From Auxenochlorella pyrenoidosa (lineage: Eukaryota; Chlorophyta; Trebouxiophyceae; Chlorellales; Chlorellaceae): a stretch of 52,034 nt of DNA. The position numbers and the translations under genes were made by a program. Each line of letters starts with the position of its first letter. Position 1 is the first letter of the stretch. The notes beneath the pieces were generated by a model. It was not told the origin of the DNA, did no database searches, and saw nothing but the letters and a program-made list of their open reading frames with translations. The stretch spans positions 211,234-263,267 of the forward strand of contig KQ482041.1 of NCBI GenBank assembly GCA_001430745.1, written 5' to 3'. Shown piece by piece: positions 43,898-52,034 of this stretch.

Positions 43898-46108
43898 ATG
43901 GCGATCCCTTGCCCTGGATCCGTGGCAGCCGCCGGAAGCGCGGAAAAGAACTGCAAGCAGCAACAGCACATGCTGGCGTCGACACGCGGGTGCCGTGTCG
44001 CCGGCTGCTGCCTCGAGCTGGCTCCCGGATATAGTGCAAAGGTGAGTGAGGCTGCCCAGGTCCGCTTGTGTGTACTGCCAGAATCAGGGTTTCGCTGTTT
44101 CGCAAGTTTAACTGCAGTGAATGCTGCATGCCTCCTCGCTCAAGCGTGTGCCCCTCTGCTCCACACGCTGCCTGCAGTATCGCATCTGTCCTGTACACTA
44201 CAAGATGACCAGCCTGGAGGTGGACGGCAAGGAGCAGCGCTTCTGCCAGCAGGCAAGCAGCGGCAGCAAGCATGCAGCAGCAGGCAGAGCGGCCGCTGGG
44301 CGCCAGCAGCACGGTGCACCCAGGCACAGCCCGCGCGCCTTGAAATGGGAGGTCCCTGTGCGCCAGCCGCCCCATCAGGAGTCGGGCATTCCCAGCACGC
44401 TTTCCCGCCCCCTCCCCCCACCCACACCCCACCCCACCCCCCTGCTGCCAGCTTACAACCCCCACCCGTGCTCCCGTCCACCCCTTGCCTGCAGTGCGGG
44501 CGCTTCCACGAGGTGCAGGCATTTGAGGGGGAGAGGCGCAGCTGCAAGGAGAGCCTGGCCAGACACAAACAGCGCCGCAAGAAGGCAGAGGCCCTGAGGG
44601 CGCAGCAGCAGGAGCAGGGGGGCCGGGCGGCTGGGGCGGGCAGGTCGCGCGTGTCGGAGGCCGAGCGCGAGGAGGCTCAGCAGGAGGAGGAGGCCCAGCG
44701 GGAGCCTACTGAGGAGCAGGGGCTGGGCAAGGAAGAAGAAGGCCAGCCCGGCAGCCACAAGGCTGGGAGCTCGGCCAGCAAGGCGGCCCCGCCGCCAAGC
44801 CAGCTGGCAACGGAGGTGTCGGCCACGGGTGTGCGCCTGCGCAAGCACCCCCGCCAGGACGGCTCCCCCAGGAAGCGCGGCCCCCAGCAGGCCAGGGGCC
44901 CAGCCCACAAGAAGGCGCGCACTGGGTCCCCCACGGTGGACGAGGAGGCCGCGCCTGCGCGCACGGCCATTGGCGTCAGCAGCGGCGGCAGCTCGCGGGC
45001 CGTCAGCGAGGCGCCCTCGGTGCACCCCCCGGCCCCCACTCTCAGCGCCCCCTCCAAGCCGCCCACCCCAGCGCACTCCTCGCCCTGCGCCGCCAAGAGC
45101 CCCACGCGGCGTGGCCCCGGCAACCGCGGCAGCCCGCTGCTGCACGCCGGCTCGAAGCCGCCCCCAAGCGTGGCGCTGCCGGCCCCGCAGCTGGTGGTGC
45201 CCAAGCCCGCGCTTGCGGCGCCCCGCCCCCAGCCGCACCTGGTGCAGGAGGCGCTGAAGACCATCGGCAGCAGCGCGGTGAGGCAGCGCACGGTGGGCAA
45301 GCCTGTCACTGCTGCGTGTTGCTTCGCAGCATCTGGCATGCATGTCAGTCCTCTCGCCTGCTTAGCTGCCGCCCTTTCCTCCCTGCTATCCGCCGCTGCC
45401 CTGCCTGCAGGCCTATGCTTGCATGCTGGCCAGTCTGTCCTTCCCCGCGAGGGCGGTCCTGCCGCCCATCTGCGCGTCGCGCTGCCTCCTTGCCCCCCAC
45501 CCCAACCCTCCACACTCTCTCACTTACCCAGCCCCCCACCCTCCACACTCTCTCACTTACCCAGCCCCCCACCCTCCATCCCCACCCCCCCGCAGCTGCC
45601 CAACCTGGATGATGTGCCCTCCACAGAGGAGCTGCTCACCTTCAGCCAGGAGCTGGGCCTGCTGCTGGACCCACCCATGCCAGCCACGGCCCTGGCGGCA
45701 GGCCCCGCCACCGCCCTCCCCGCTGCCTGGCAGCTGCCCGGCTGCAGCGGCGCCGCAACCGCTGTGTGGCCGGCGCCCGGCACCATGGCTGCAGCGGGCG
45801 GCTGGGGCCCTGCGCCCGCGGCGTACGGCGGTTTGGCCCAGGGGTACCCCCCCGGCGGCGCGCTGCCGGCCCTGCAGCTGCCGGCCTGGCAGTCCCCGGC
45901 GCTGACCAGCTCGCTGGCGCCCCTGCAGCGTTGGAGCGGTGAGCCTGCTGCGCTGGCCCCACCACCCGGCCTGCAGTGCGGCCTGCTGGATGCCAGCCCC
46001 ACCCCGCCGCTGCCTTATGACTGGCCCTGTGGCGACGACGACGAGTGGCTCCTGCCCCTAGACCCGCTCTCCCCCTCAACCTCCCTGGCCGAAACCTTCC
46101 TGCCGTAG
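43898..46108 (+). CDS. SBP-domain transcription factor, complete zinc ligands
   Basis: Exons 43898-44041, 44178-44252, 44495-45277 and 45596-46108. The SBP domain: CRVAGC...YRICPVH (site 1, C-C-C-H) and RFCQQCGRFH...RRSC (site 2, with the usual His at 44507-44509), then HKQRRKKAEALR. ATG 43898 is the first in-frame ATG of exon 1; no upstream exon was found. The second intron, splitting FCQQ|CGRF, has a GC donor (CAG|gcaagc at 44253), while the paralog at 40375 has a GT donor at the same place. After the domain come Gln/Glu-rich and Pro/Ser-rich stretches. The last exon encodes the conserved LDDVPSTEELLTFSQELGLLLD motif and ends at TAG 46106-46108. Probably a nuclear DNA-binding regulator; target genes cannot be inferred. 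Confidence 0.88.
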   Translation: MAIPCPGSVAAAGSAEKNCKQQQHMLASTRGCRVAGCCLELAPGYSAKVSEAAQVRLCVLPESGFRCFASLTAVNAACLLAQACAPLLHTLPAVSHLSCTLQDDQPGGGRQGAALLPAGKQRQQACSSRQSGRWAPAARCTQAQPARLEMGGPCAPAAPSGVGHSQHAFPPPPPTHTPPHPPAASLQPPPVLPSTPCLQCGRFHEVQAFEGERRSCKESLARHKQRRKKAEALRAQQQEQGGRAAGAGRSRVSEAEREEAQQEEEAQREPTEEQGLGKEEEGQPGSHKAGSSASKAAPPPSQLATEVSATGVRLRKHPRQDGSPRKRGPQQARGPAHKKARTGSPTVDEEAAPARTAIGVSSGGSSRAVSEAPSVHPPAPTLSAPSKPPTPAHSSPCAAKSPTRRGPGNRGSPLLHAGSKPPPSVALPAPQLVVPKPALAAPRPQPHLVQEALKTIGSSAVRQRTVGKPVTAACCFAASGMHVSPLACLAAALSSLLSAAALPAGLCLHAGQSVLPREGGPAAHLRVALPPCPPPQPSTLSHLPSPPPSTLSHLPSPPPSIPTPPQLPNLDDVPSTEELLTFSQELGLLLDPPMPATALAAGPATALPAAWQLPGCSGAATAVWPAPGTMAAAGGWGPAPAAYGGLAQGYPPGGALPALQLPAWQSPALTSSLAPLQRWSGEPAALAPPPGLQCGLLDASPTPPLPYDWPCGDDDEWLLPLDPLSPSTSLAETFLP
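45506..45579. repeat. 33-base tandem repeat in the last intron of the second SBP gene
   Basis: The unit beginning CCCTCCACACTCTCTCACTT starts at 45506 and 45539, with a partial third copy from 45572 (period 33). It lies in the pyrimidine-rich part just upstream of the CAG acceptor at 45593-45595. Confidence 0.85.
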
Positions 46109-47026
46109 TGGCAGGTCCAGGAGCCGTACCGGCGGCACCAACCCTGCCACCGGCTGCAGCGCCGGCAGCCGCAGCACCGCAAACAGCCGCTGCAGCAGCG
46201 CCTGACGCAGCAGCTGCTGCAGCGGCGGCAAGGCGTCAGCTTGCAAGCGCGGCCGGCCCAACGGAACCGCAGCTGTGGCATGCGGCAGGTGCAGCGCCCC
46301 AGGGGGAGCAGCGACCCACGCACAGTGGATTGCCGCCAGCAAGCAGCTGGCTGCAGCAGCCCGGAAACAGCGGCCACTGACGTGCGCACCTTTTGCGTGA
46401 ATATTCCGCACATCCCTTGGAAAACAAAAAACTAAACAAAGCTTTCTCCCCTTGCACCAAGGACTAGCCCTCTGACAAGCCACCTGCCTTCTCCTGCCAG
46501 CGGAACGCTGCCTCCTCCCAACCATCATCCAATCCCACCCCATTTTTTGCACCAACCTCTGTACTCGCTGCCTAGTACAAAAAAAAACCAACAAAATTTT
46601 CGTCCCAGTCCCGCCTCAGTTTGAGCGGCACCTCACCCCTTTTGCCCAGTACCCCAGCGCGTGCCCTCTGCCCGGCACTCATCCAATGCGAGGTTTACTG
46701 TCCAGTTTTTTTCCAGACATTTGTCCTTTGGGGGCCTGGGGAGGCGCTGCATGCCTGTGCGCACACACACTCCCCGGCCCACACCTAGCGAGAGCCCCCC
46801 GTGAGCGGTGCCATCCTTAGCCCACCCTCGAGCGCCTGTGTGTCACTGCCATTCCACCCAGCCTGCATGAGCGTACTGTGTTGCAGGGTTTTGTGAGAGC
46901 AAGCGGCTCAACCCTGCATGTGTGTGTCAAGCTGTAACATTGCTGCATATCAAAACACACAGGAGCGCAATGTTGAGACTAGGTGGGGGGAGGGCAGCTG
47001 CAGCGAGAGAGCCCGAGTGCCAGCCC
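46109..47026. other. Convergent 3' UTR region of the SBP gene and the ASCC3-like gene
   Basis: About 0.92 kb between two convergent stops. A plus-strand TGTAA at 46933-46937 would give the SBP gene an 800-base 3' UTR. It holds an A-run (46576-46585) and pyrimidine-rich stretches. A plus-strand open frame at 46045-46380, overlapping the SBP stop in another frame, is compositional. Confidence 0.5.
46933..46937 (+). terminator. Candidate poly(A) signal (TGTAA) for the second SBP gene
   Basis: Plus-strand TGTAA within an AT-richer stretch, about 825 bases after the TAG. It is less than 100 bases from the stop of the convergent gene, so the two transcripts would nearly meet or overlap. Confidence 0.4.
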
Positions 47027-50000
47027 TCAGCCGCTCGCTCCCTCAAGCCTGCAGTCTAGCGTCGCCTCAGCATGCGCCAGCTGCTGCCCAGCCCTGCCAC
47101 CTCGCGGCTGCCTCGGCCCCCGCTGTGGCAGCGCCTCTCCTCCTGCTGCTCCTCCAGCACTGGCCCGCTGCTTCCCCTGCTGGCCCCGCTGCTGGTGGTC
47201 CACATCCATGGGAGCTGCCGCCTGCTGCTGCACCTGCTGCTGCTGCCCCAGACCTGCGGCCTCCGCGGTCGCATGCTGCCGTCGCGCTTCCTGCTGCTCT
47301 GCACGGCGCGCGCGCCGTGCTGCCTGGCCCAGCGGCGGCAGCGCGCCGCCTGCGCCGGCGCTGCCTGGGCGCAGGGGGATGCTGTACTGCTGGTCCAGGC
47401 CGAGGTAGCTGTCACACACCAGGAGGAGGTCCACTGAGTCCAGGGGCTGCCCAGAAGGGCCGTGGGCAGGGAAGGTCAGCCTGCACGCGGCACGATGGGT
47501 TGCAGAAGGGTTTGGGTTCAGAAGGAAGAGAGTGCTTGGGCGATTGGGATTGCTGCCCGGAGGCCGCCTCGCATGGCCCTGGCTCCAAGCCCCGCCTGGT
47601 GGCAGCGTGCAGCCCACAAAGACCGCGCTCCTTCCCCGCCCAGCTGCGCTGCCACCTTATCCGGCATCCTGCACCCAGTGCACAGTGTAGTGCAACAGCC
47701 GACATCCGGCGTCTGGCACCTCACCGGGTGGTCGTGCGCTGCCCAAACGAGACACGCTTGAGGGCATACAGGCTGCCGCTGGAGGCGTCCCCCGCCAGCA
47801 GCCACCAGCCCTCCTCCTTGACCTGCGCAGCGAGGCAAGGCGGGTCATGTTTGTGGGCAGCAGGTGGCAGGGCTGGGGCGAGGCCAGGGGTCCGGGGGGC
47901 CCGGGGGCGGGGGGGCGTTGCCGAGGCGCGGCGCCCCGGCGTGGCGGCAAGTGTCCTTTGGGTCAGCTGTGATGCATCACAGCACTCATGGGCCGGAGCC
48001 ACTGCACAGCGCTTGGAGCCCCAAACGCTGCCAGTGGCAGCACCAGGCCCGCCACACATGCCCGACTTGCCTTTGGGAAGCGCGGCGCGTACACCCGCGG
48101 CGGCGCCTGCCGGCTGCCGCCCTTGCCCGCCAGCCGCTGCAGCTCCACCTCGAGCGTGAAGCTTGCTGCCCCAGCGCCGCCGCCGCCGTCCCCTCCCTGG
48201 GCCTGCCGCTGCTGCGCAAGCTGCGGCGCCTGCCAGGACACGCCCACCACCGGCAGACGCTCGCAAACCGCGAGCACGTCCCGAGCCTCCCGCTGCCCCA
48301 CCGCCCGCTCCAGCGCCGACGTGGCGCCCCTCCGGGCATCTCCCCCCGAGCGCAGTGCCTGCAGCAGCTGCGGCAGGTGCGCCATGCCCGCTGCCTCCAG
48401 CTGCGCGGCAGCCGCCTCGGTTACGTGCGGCAGCGTGAGCAGGCTGGAGCCGTCATACCAGCGCGCCTGCAAGCCAGGGCAGCAGATGCATGCATTAGGT
48501 TGCTGTATCAGAAGTACGGTGCTGTGCAGCAGTTGTCGTGCAGGCCCGCCCTGCAGAGGGTCCTGGAGGAGCAGGCAAGCGCTGCCAGCCCTGCGGAAGC
48601 CCCCGCTGGTGGGCGCGCCTGCATGAGCGACTGCACAAGCGTCATTGCTGCCAGTGCGGTGTCCAGCCAGCCGGCGTCGGCGGAGATGTCCACCAGGGAC
48701 TGCGGTGGGGGCGGGACGGGGCGAGGGCAGGCTCGGGTTGGATGCAGTGGGCGGGAAGGTGGGGGTTCGGCATCAGCGGCAACTGCTGGTGCTGCTTGGC
48801 GGCAGACGGCAGGCTGGCGAGGTGAGACGGCATGGCACCGTGCTGGCTCGCAGCAGGCCGCCCTGCTGCAAGCGTGCACCGGATGCCCGCCACGCCCGCC
48901 TGTCCAGGTACATCCCAGCCGAGGTACGTAGTGAGGGCTATGGCGCAGCGTGCAAGCAGAGGGTGATCAGCGGCCTCTCCCAGTGGAGCGGCGCCCAGCA
49001 GGGGCCGGCGTGCCTGCAGGATGCGCAGCGAGTTGTCCAGCACCCCCTTGGTGTCGGTCACATAGTCGGAGATGGGCAGGGGGAGGCGGCCCAGGTGCGC
49101 CTGCAGCAGCAGGTTGGCCTTGGTGTGGGGGTCGTCTGCAGGGGGGGGGGGCGGGGGGGGGGGAAGGGGAAGGGACAAGCTGAAGCATGAAAATCCGTAC
49201 CCGTGTGCGAGGTGGGGAGCAATCATCAGGGTATGAGGCCGGTTAAGCTAGCAGCTCACATTCGCACCCAGGGCGTCACCCCACCCGACTCGCCTGCCGT
49301 GCGCGTGTCGACGGGCCACCGCACCGACTGCGCCAGGATGACGTTCAGCCTGTCCTCGTTGTGCCTCACGGGGAGCTCATCGTACTCGGCGGCAGCGCAG
49401 AGCACGGGCAGCAGGGCCTGCGCACAGGGGCGGCAAGGAGGGAAGGTTAGGGCATAGGAGGGGCGTCGCGCGCACGTTGGCAGGCAGGGCAGGGCAAGGG
49501 CAGCACGCAGCACATGCACAGAGCCACGGCGGGAACCAAGAGGCACGCAAGGTTCCCGCCGCCGCCGGCTGCCGGCCCTCACCCGCACGTCCATGCCGGG
49601 GCCCAGCTCCTGCGCAAAGATGGCCATGGTCTGGTGGCGCATGTAGTAGAAGGAGGCGATGCGCCCCATGGTCAGGCACTCCACCTCGCCCGTCTCGTCG
49701 TCCACCTGGCCGTGTGTGTGGAAGGGGGTTGGGGGGCAGGGGTTGTGGGGCGTGGAGATGCTGTATTTACTCTTCGAACAAGGTTGGAAGCAGCCTCTTC
49801 CTGTTTGGGACTTTCAGCGGCGGGCTCAAAGAGGAGCGCGCCAGCCATGCCTGCGCAGGCGAGCCGCGGCAGGAGCCGGCGGGGGCCGGCCAGGTGTGCC
49901 CCTCGCCCCCAGCGGCGCCGCACCTGCAGGCAGCCCGCGTCCTGCAGCTGCGCCAGCACTCCCTCCACCATGGCCGACAGGTATGCGGACACCGCCTCCT

Positions 50001-52034
50001 GCTCCGTGCCCTCCAGGTCGTAGTAGGAGGGGTTCTGCAGCAGGCGCCTGCTGGCGGGGCACGCGGGAGGTGTGGGTGTGTGGGGGTGGGGGGTGGGGCC
50101 TACCCAGGTCTGGTCAGGCAGGGCAGGAGCCTCTTGTTGTCCTCTTTGGAGGCTGTACAGGAGCTATCTAGGTGCACAACAGTCGCAAACGCGGAGCAGC
50201 GGGGCGCGCTAGGCGGGCATGGCCTGAGCGCCCAGGGGGCGGCCTGGTGAGCGTGGGTGCGCCCCGGGGCCGCCCCACGGGGGCAGCGCGCGGGCAGGGC
50301 GGGCAGGCGGGGCGGGCAGCGGCAGTGAGGGCGGCCCCAAGCCTTGCGAGCCCGCAGCCTGGCGAGCCCCCTGTGCGCACCGGATGAAGAAGGTCCAGGT
50401 CAGGTAGTCCACCGCGTCCTGCCGGCTCTTGATGGTCCCTGCCGGGGGTTGGGCGGGCAGCATGCAGTACAGGTCGCATGGTGCCGCCATCCAGGCGGGT
50501 GGCCAGGGGGTCGCGAGTGCAGGCAGGACTGGCCAGCGGGCAGCCAGACTGGAGACATGCGGGCCCAGGCCAGGGGGCGGCCTGGGGGCAGCCACCCGCC
50601 TGCCAACCACAGGCGCGCCACCTGGCCGCTGCGCTCACCTGCCACCACCTCGGCGTTGAAGTGGTCGGCCAGCTGGTCGGGCAGGGAGGACTCCACGGGG
50701 AAGGGCTCGTACAGGAACTTCTTGTAGAAGCTCTTCTTGGGCTCGTGCACCTGGCGGGGCAGCAGCGCAGTGGGACAGCCAGGCTGGCGTGTCGGCCGCG
50801 GGCAGCCCAGAGACAGCCTGGGCAGGGCTGGGCGGTGCAGCCTCAGGCGCCACGATAAAAAGCGTTCTGCGCCGCCGGCGCTGCAAACGCGACATACATG
50901 CATCGAGGTGACTTCTGCTTCACCTAGTGCGCTGGCAATTCCCCCCCCGGCACCGGCCCCAGCAGCGGCGCCTGCAGGCATGCCCTGCCCCCCACCCCAC
51001 CATGATGACGGCCACTCCGTGCCGGTCGTACTGCGGCCGCCCCGCGCGGCCCATCATCTGCAACACATCGGTGATGGGGTAGTCCACGTACCGCCTGCAC
51101 AGCAAGGGGGGCGCAGGCGGGGCGGGTCAGGGCGGGTGGGAGAAGGTGCGCATGCCTCTGCACGCGGACGCGAGCGCGTCGCTGGCATTGGCGGGGCGCA
51201 GCTGCGCCGTCGGTGGGGTAGCATTGGAGCTGGGCCGCCCGCCAGCAGGTGCGCCGCGCAGCAACCGTGCAGGGCTCTGCATGATGCCACAGAGGCTGAG
51301 CGTCAGCAGCGCTTGGCCGCCGGCACTGCTGCGCGGGTGCACAGTGCAGAGAACAGCGCGGCAGGCGCGGGACCTCCCTCCCTCACTTGGTGGGGGCGTC
51401 GTAGAACTCTGTGCCCTTGATGATGACCAGGTGGGCGGGGGTGTTGACACCCCAGGCCAGGGTGGAGGTGGCCACCAGCACCTGAAGGGGGGCCGGGGGG
51501 GGGGGGGGCATGGGCGATTCGTCACTGGCCAGAAGGCTGGCGGCGCTGCGTGCGTCGTCTGGCCACTGGCCGCGCTCGGAGGCTCCCCCGGGGAAGCTCC
51601 AGGCAGCTCATGACCCAAACTGTATGCTCGGCAGGCTGGCAGGCAGGACCCCCCTGCTACAAAGGTGTCCAAGGGACCGATCGCAGCGGCCTTGGTACTT
51701 CCATTGCCCACAGAACCTCCTGTCCCCATCCTGCCCCCAGCCCGCCCACCCACCCAGCATTTCCCCCCACCCCACGCACGCACGTCGATGCGCAGCGGGC
51801 TGGGGGGCGCTCGCTCACACACCCGCACCCGCTGGCCCAACAGCCCCTGCCCCCGCCCCCACCCACCCACCTGGACCTTGCCCTCCACGAACAGCCGCTC
51901 CACCACCTCGCGGTCGCTGTCAGGCAGCCCCGCGTGGTGCAGGCCGATGCCAAACTGCAGGGTGTCGCGCAGCGAGGCGTCCTTGACCAGGGCCAGGTTC
52001 TGCTCCAGCTCGTGGTCTGTGGGCGGGGGGGGGG
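47027..52034 (-). CDS. ASCC3: ASCC3/Slh1-like Ski2-type RNA helicase, C-terminal part (5' end off the window)
   Basis: Runs off the right edge. The rightmost exon starts at 52016 with [19 protein letters not shown]. The second helicase cassette is recognisable: [41 protein letters not shown] (motif V) and [15 protein letters not shown] (motif VI, near 51040). The winged-helix and Sec63 regions follow with near-identity to ASCC3 signatures: [20 protein letters not shown] (50740), [35 protein letters not shown] (49640), [11 protein letters not shown] (49350), [19 protein letters not shown] (49100) and [13 protein letters not shown] (48440). ASCC3/Slh1 pulls apart collided ribosomes in the RQT/ASC-1 complex and acts in alkylation repair. 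These signatures fit ASCC3 better than Brr2. The last exon adds a Gln/Ala/Arg-rich extension after the Sec63 domain, ending at the TGA at 47029-47027. About 15 exons are visible. Confidence 0.92.

Noticed and set aside
46045..46380. Plus-strand Ala/Pro-rich open frame overlapping the SBP stop
   Set aside because: It is a shifted frame of the SBP last exon running into the 3' UTR, and no homologous motif is seen.
47027..52034. Brr2-type splicing helicase
   Set aside because: The Sec63-region signatures ([32 protein letters not shown]) fit ASCC3/Slh1 more closely.
1..52034. CRISPR arrays, insertion sequences or viral insertions
   Set aside because: No spaced direct repeats, transposase, integrase or terminal inverted repeats were seen; intron-rich plant-type genes fill the window.

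Overview
The window is GC-rich nuclear DNA with many short introns (mostly GT-AG, with a few apparent GC-AG). Its gene content and the candidate TGTAA poly(A) signals point to a green alga. An expanded family of chitin-deacetylase-like genes together with algal SBP factors suggests a Chlorella-type trebouxiophyte; that placement is an inference. Two runs of N (500 and 965 bases) are assembly gaps, and both appear to fall inside introns.

Layout. (1) 1-23787, minus strand: a head-to-tail tandem array of five secreted or membrane-anchored polysaccharide (chitin) deacetylase-like genes, called PDA-1 to PDA-5 from left to right. PDA-1 runs off the left edge. PDA-2, -4 and -5 keep the metal-binding HxxxH motif. 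PDA-1 and PDA-3 have lost both histidines and share gene-structure traits, so they look like a pseudoenzyme lineage. PDA-2 and PDA-3 end in a shared, unrecognised juxtamembrane domain followed by one transmembrane helix. (2) 24444-28359, minus: a HemW-like radical SAM protein. (3) 28577-31462, minus: a Sec12/PREB-like WD40 protein with a C-terminal membrane anchor. (4) 32231-37493, plus: eIF2D (ligatin), transcribed divergently from the Sec12-like gene. (5) 38341-46108, plus: three related genes of the SBP transcription factor type. Two carry the SBP zinc domain. The first has only the C-terminal half. (6) 47027-52034, minus: the C-terminal part of an ASCC3/Slh1-type Ski2-like helicase, running off the right edge and convergent with the last SBP gene.

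Functionally, the left half suggests remodelling of a chitin or chitosan-like wall at the cell surface, with catalytic and probably non-catalytic family members side by side. The right half is housekeeping (heme handling, ER export, ribosome recycling, ribosome rescue) plus a local family of DNA-binding regulators. All gene models were assembled by eye from splice signals and homology. Exon boundaries inside conserved motifs are firm; most 5' starts and some 3' ends are less so.
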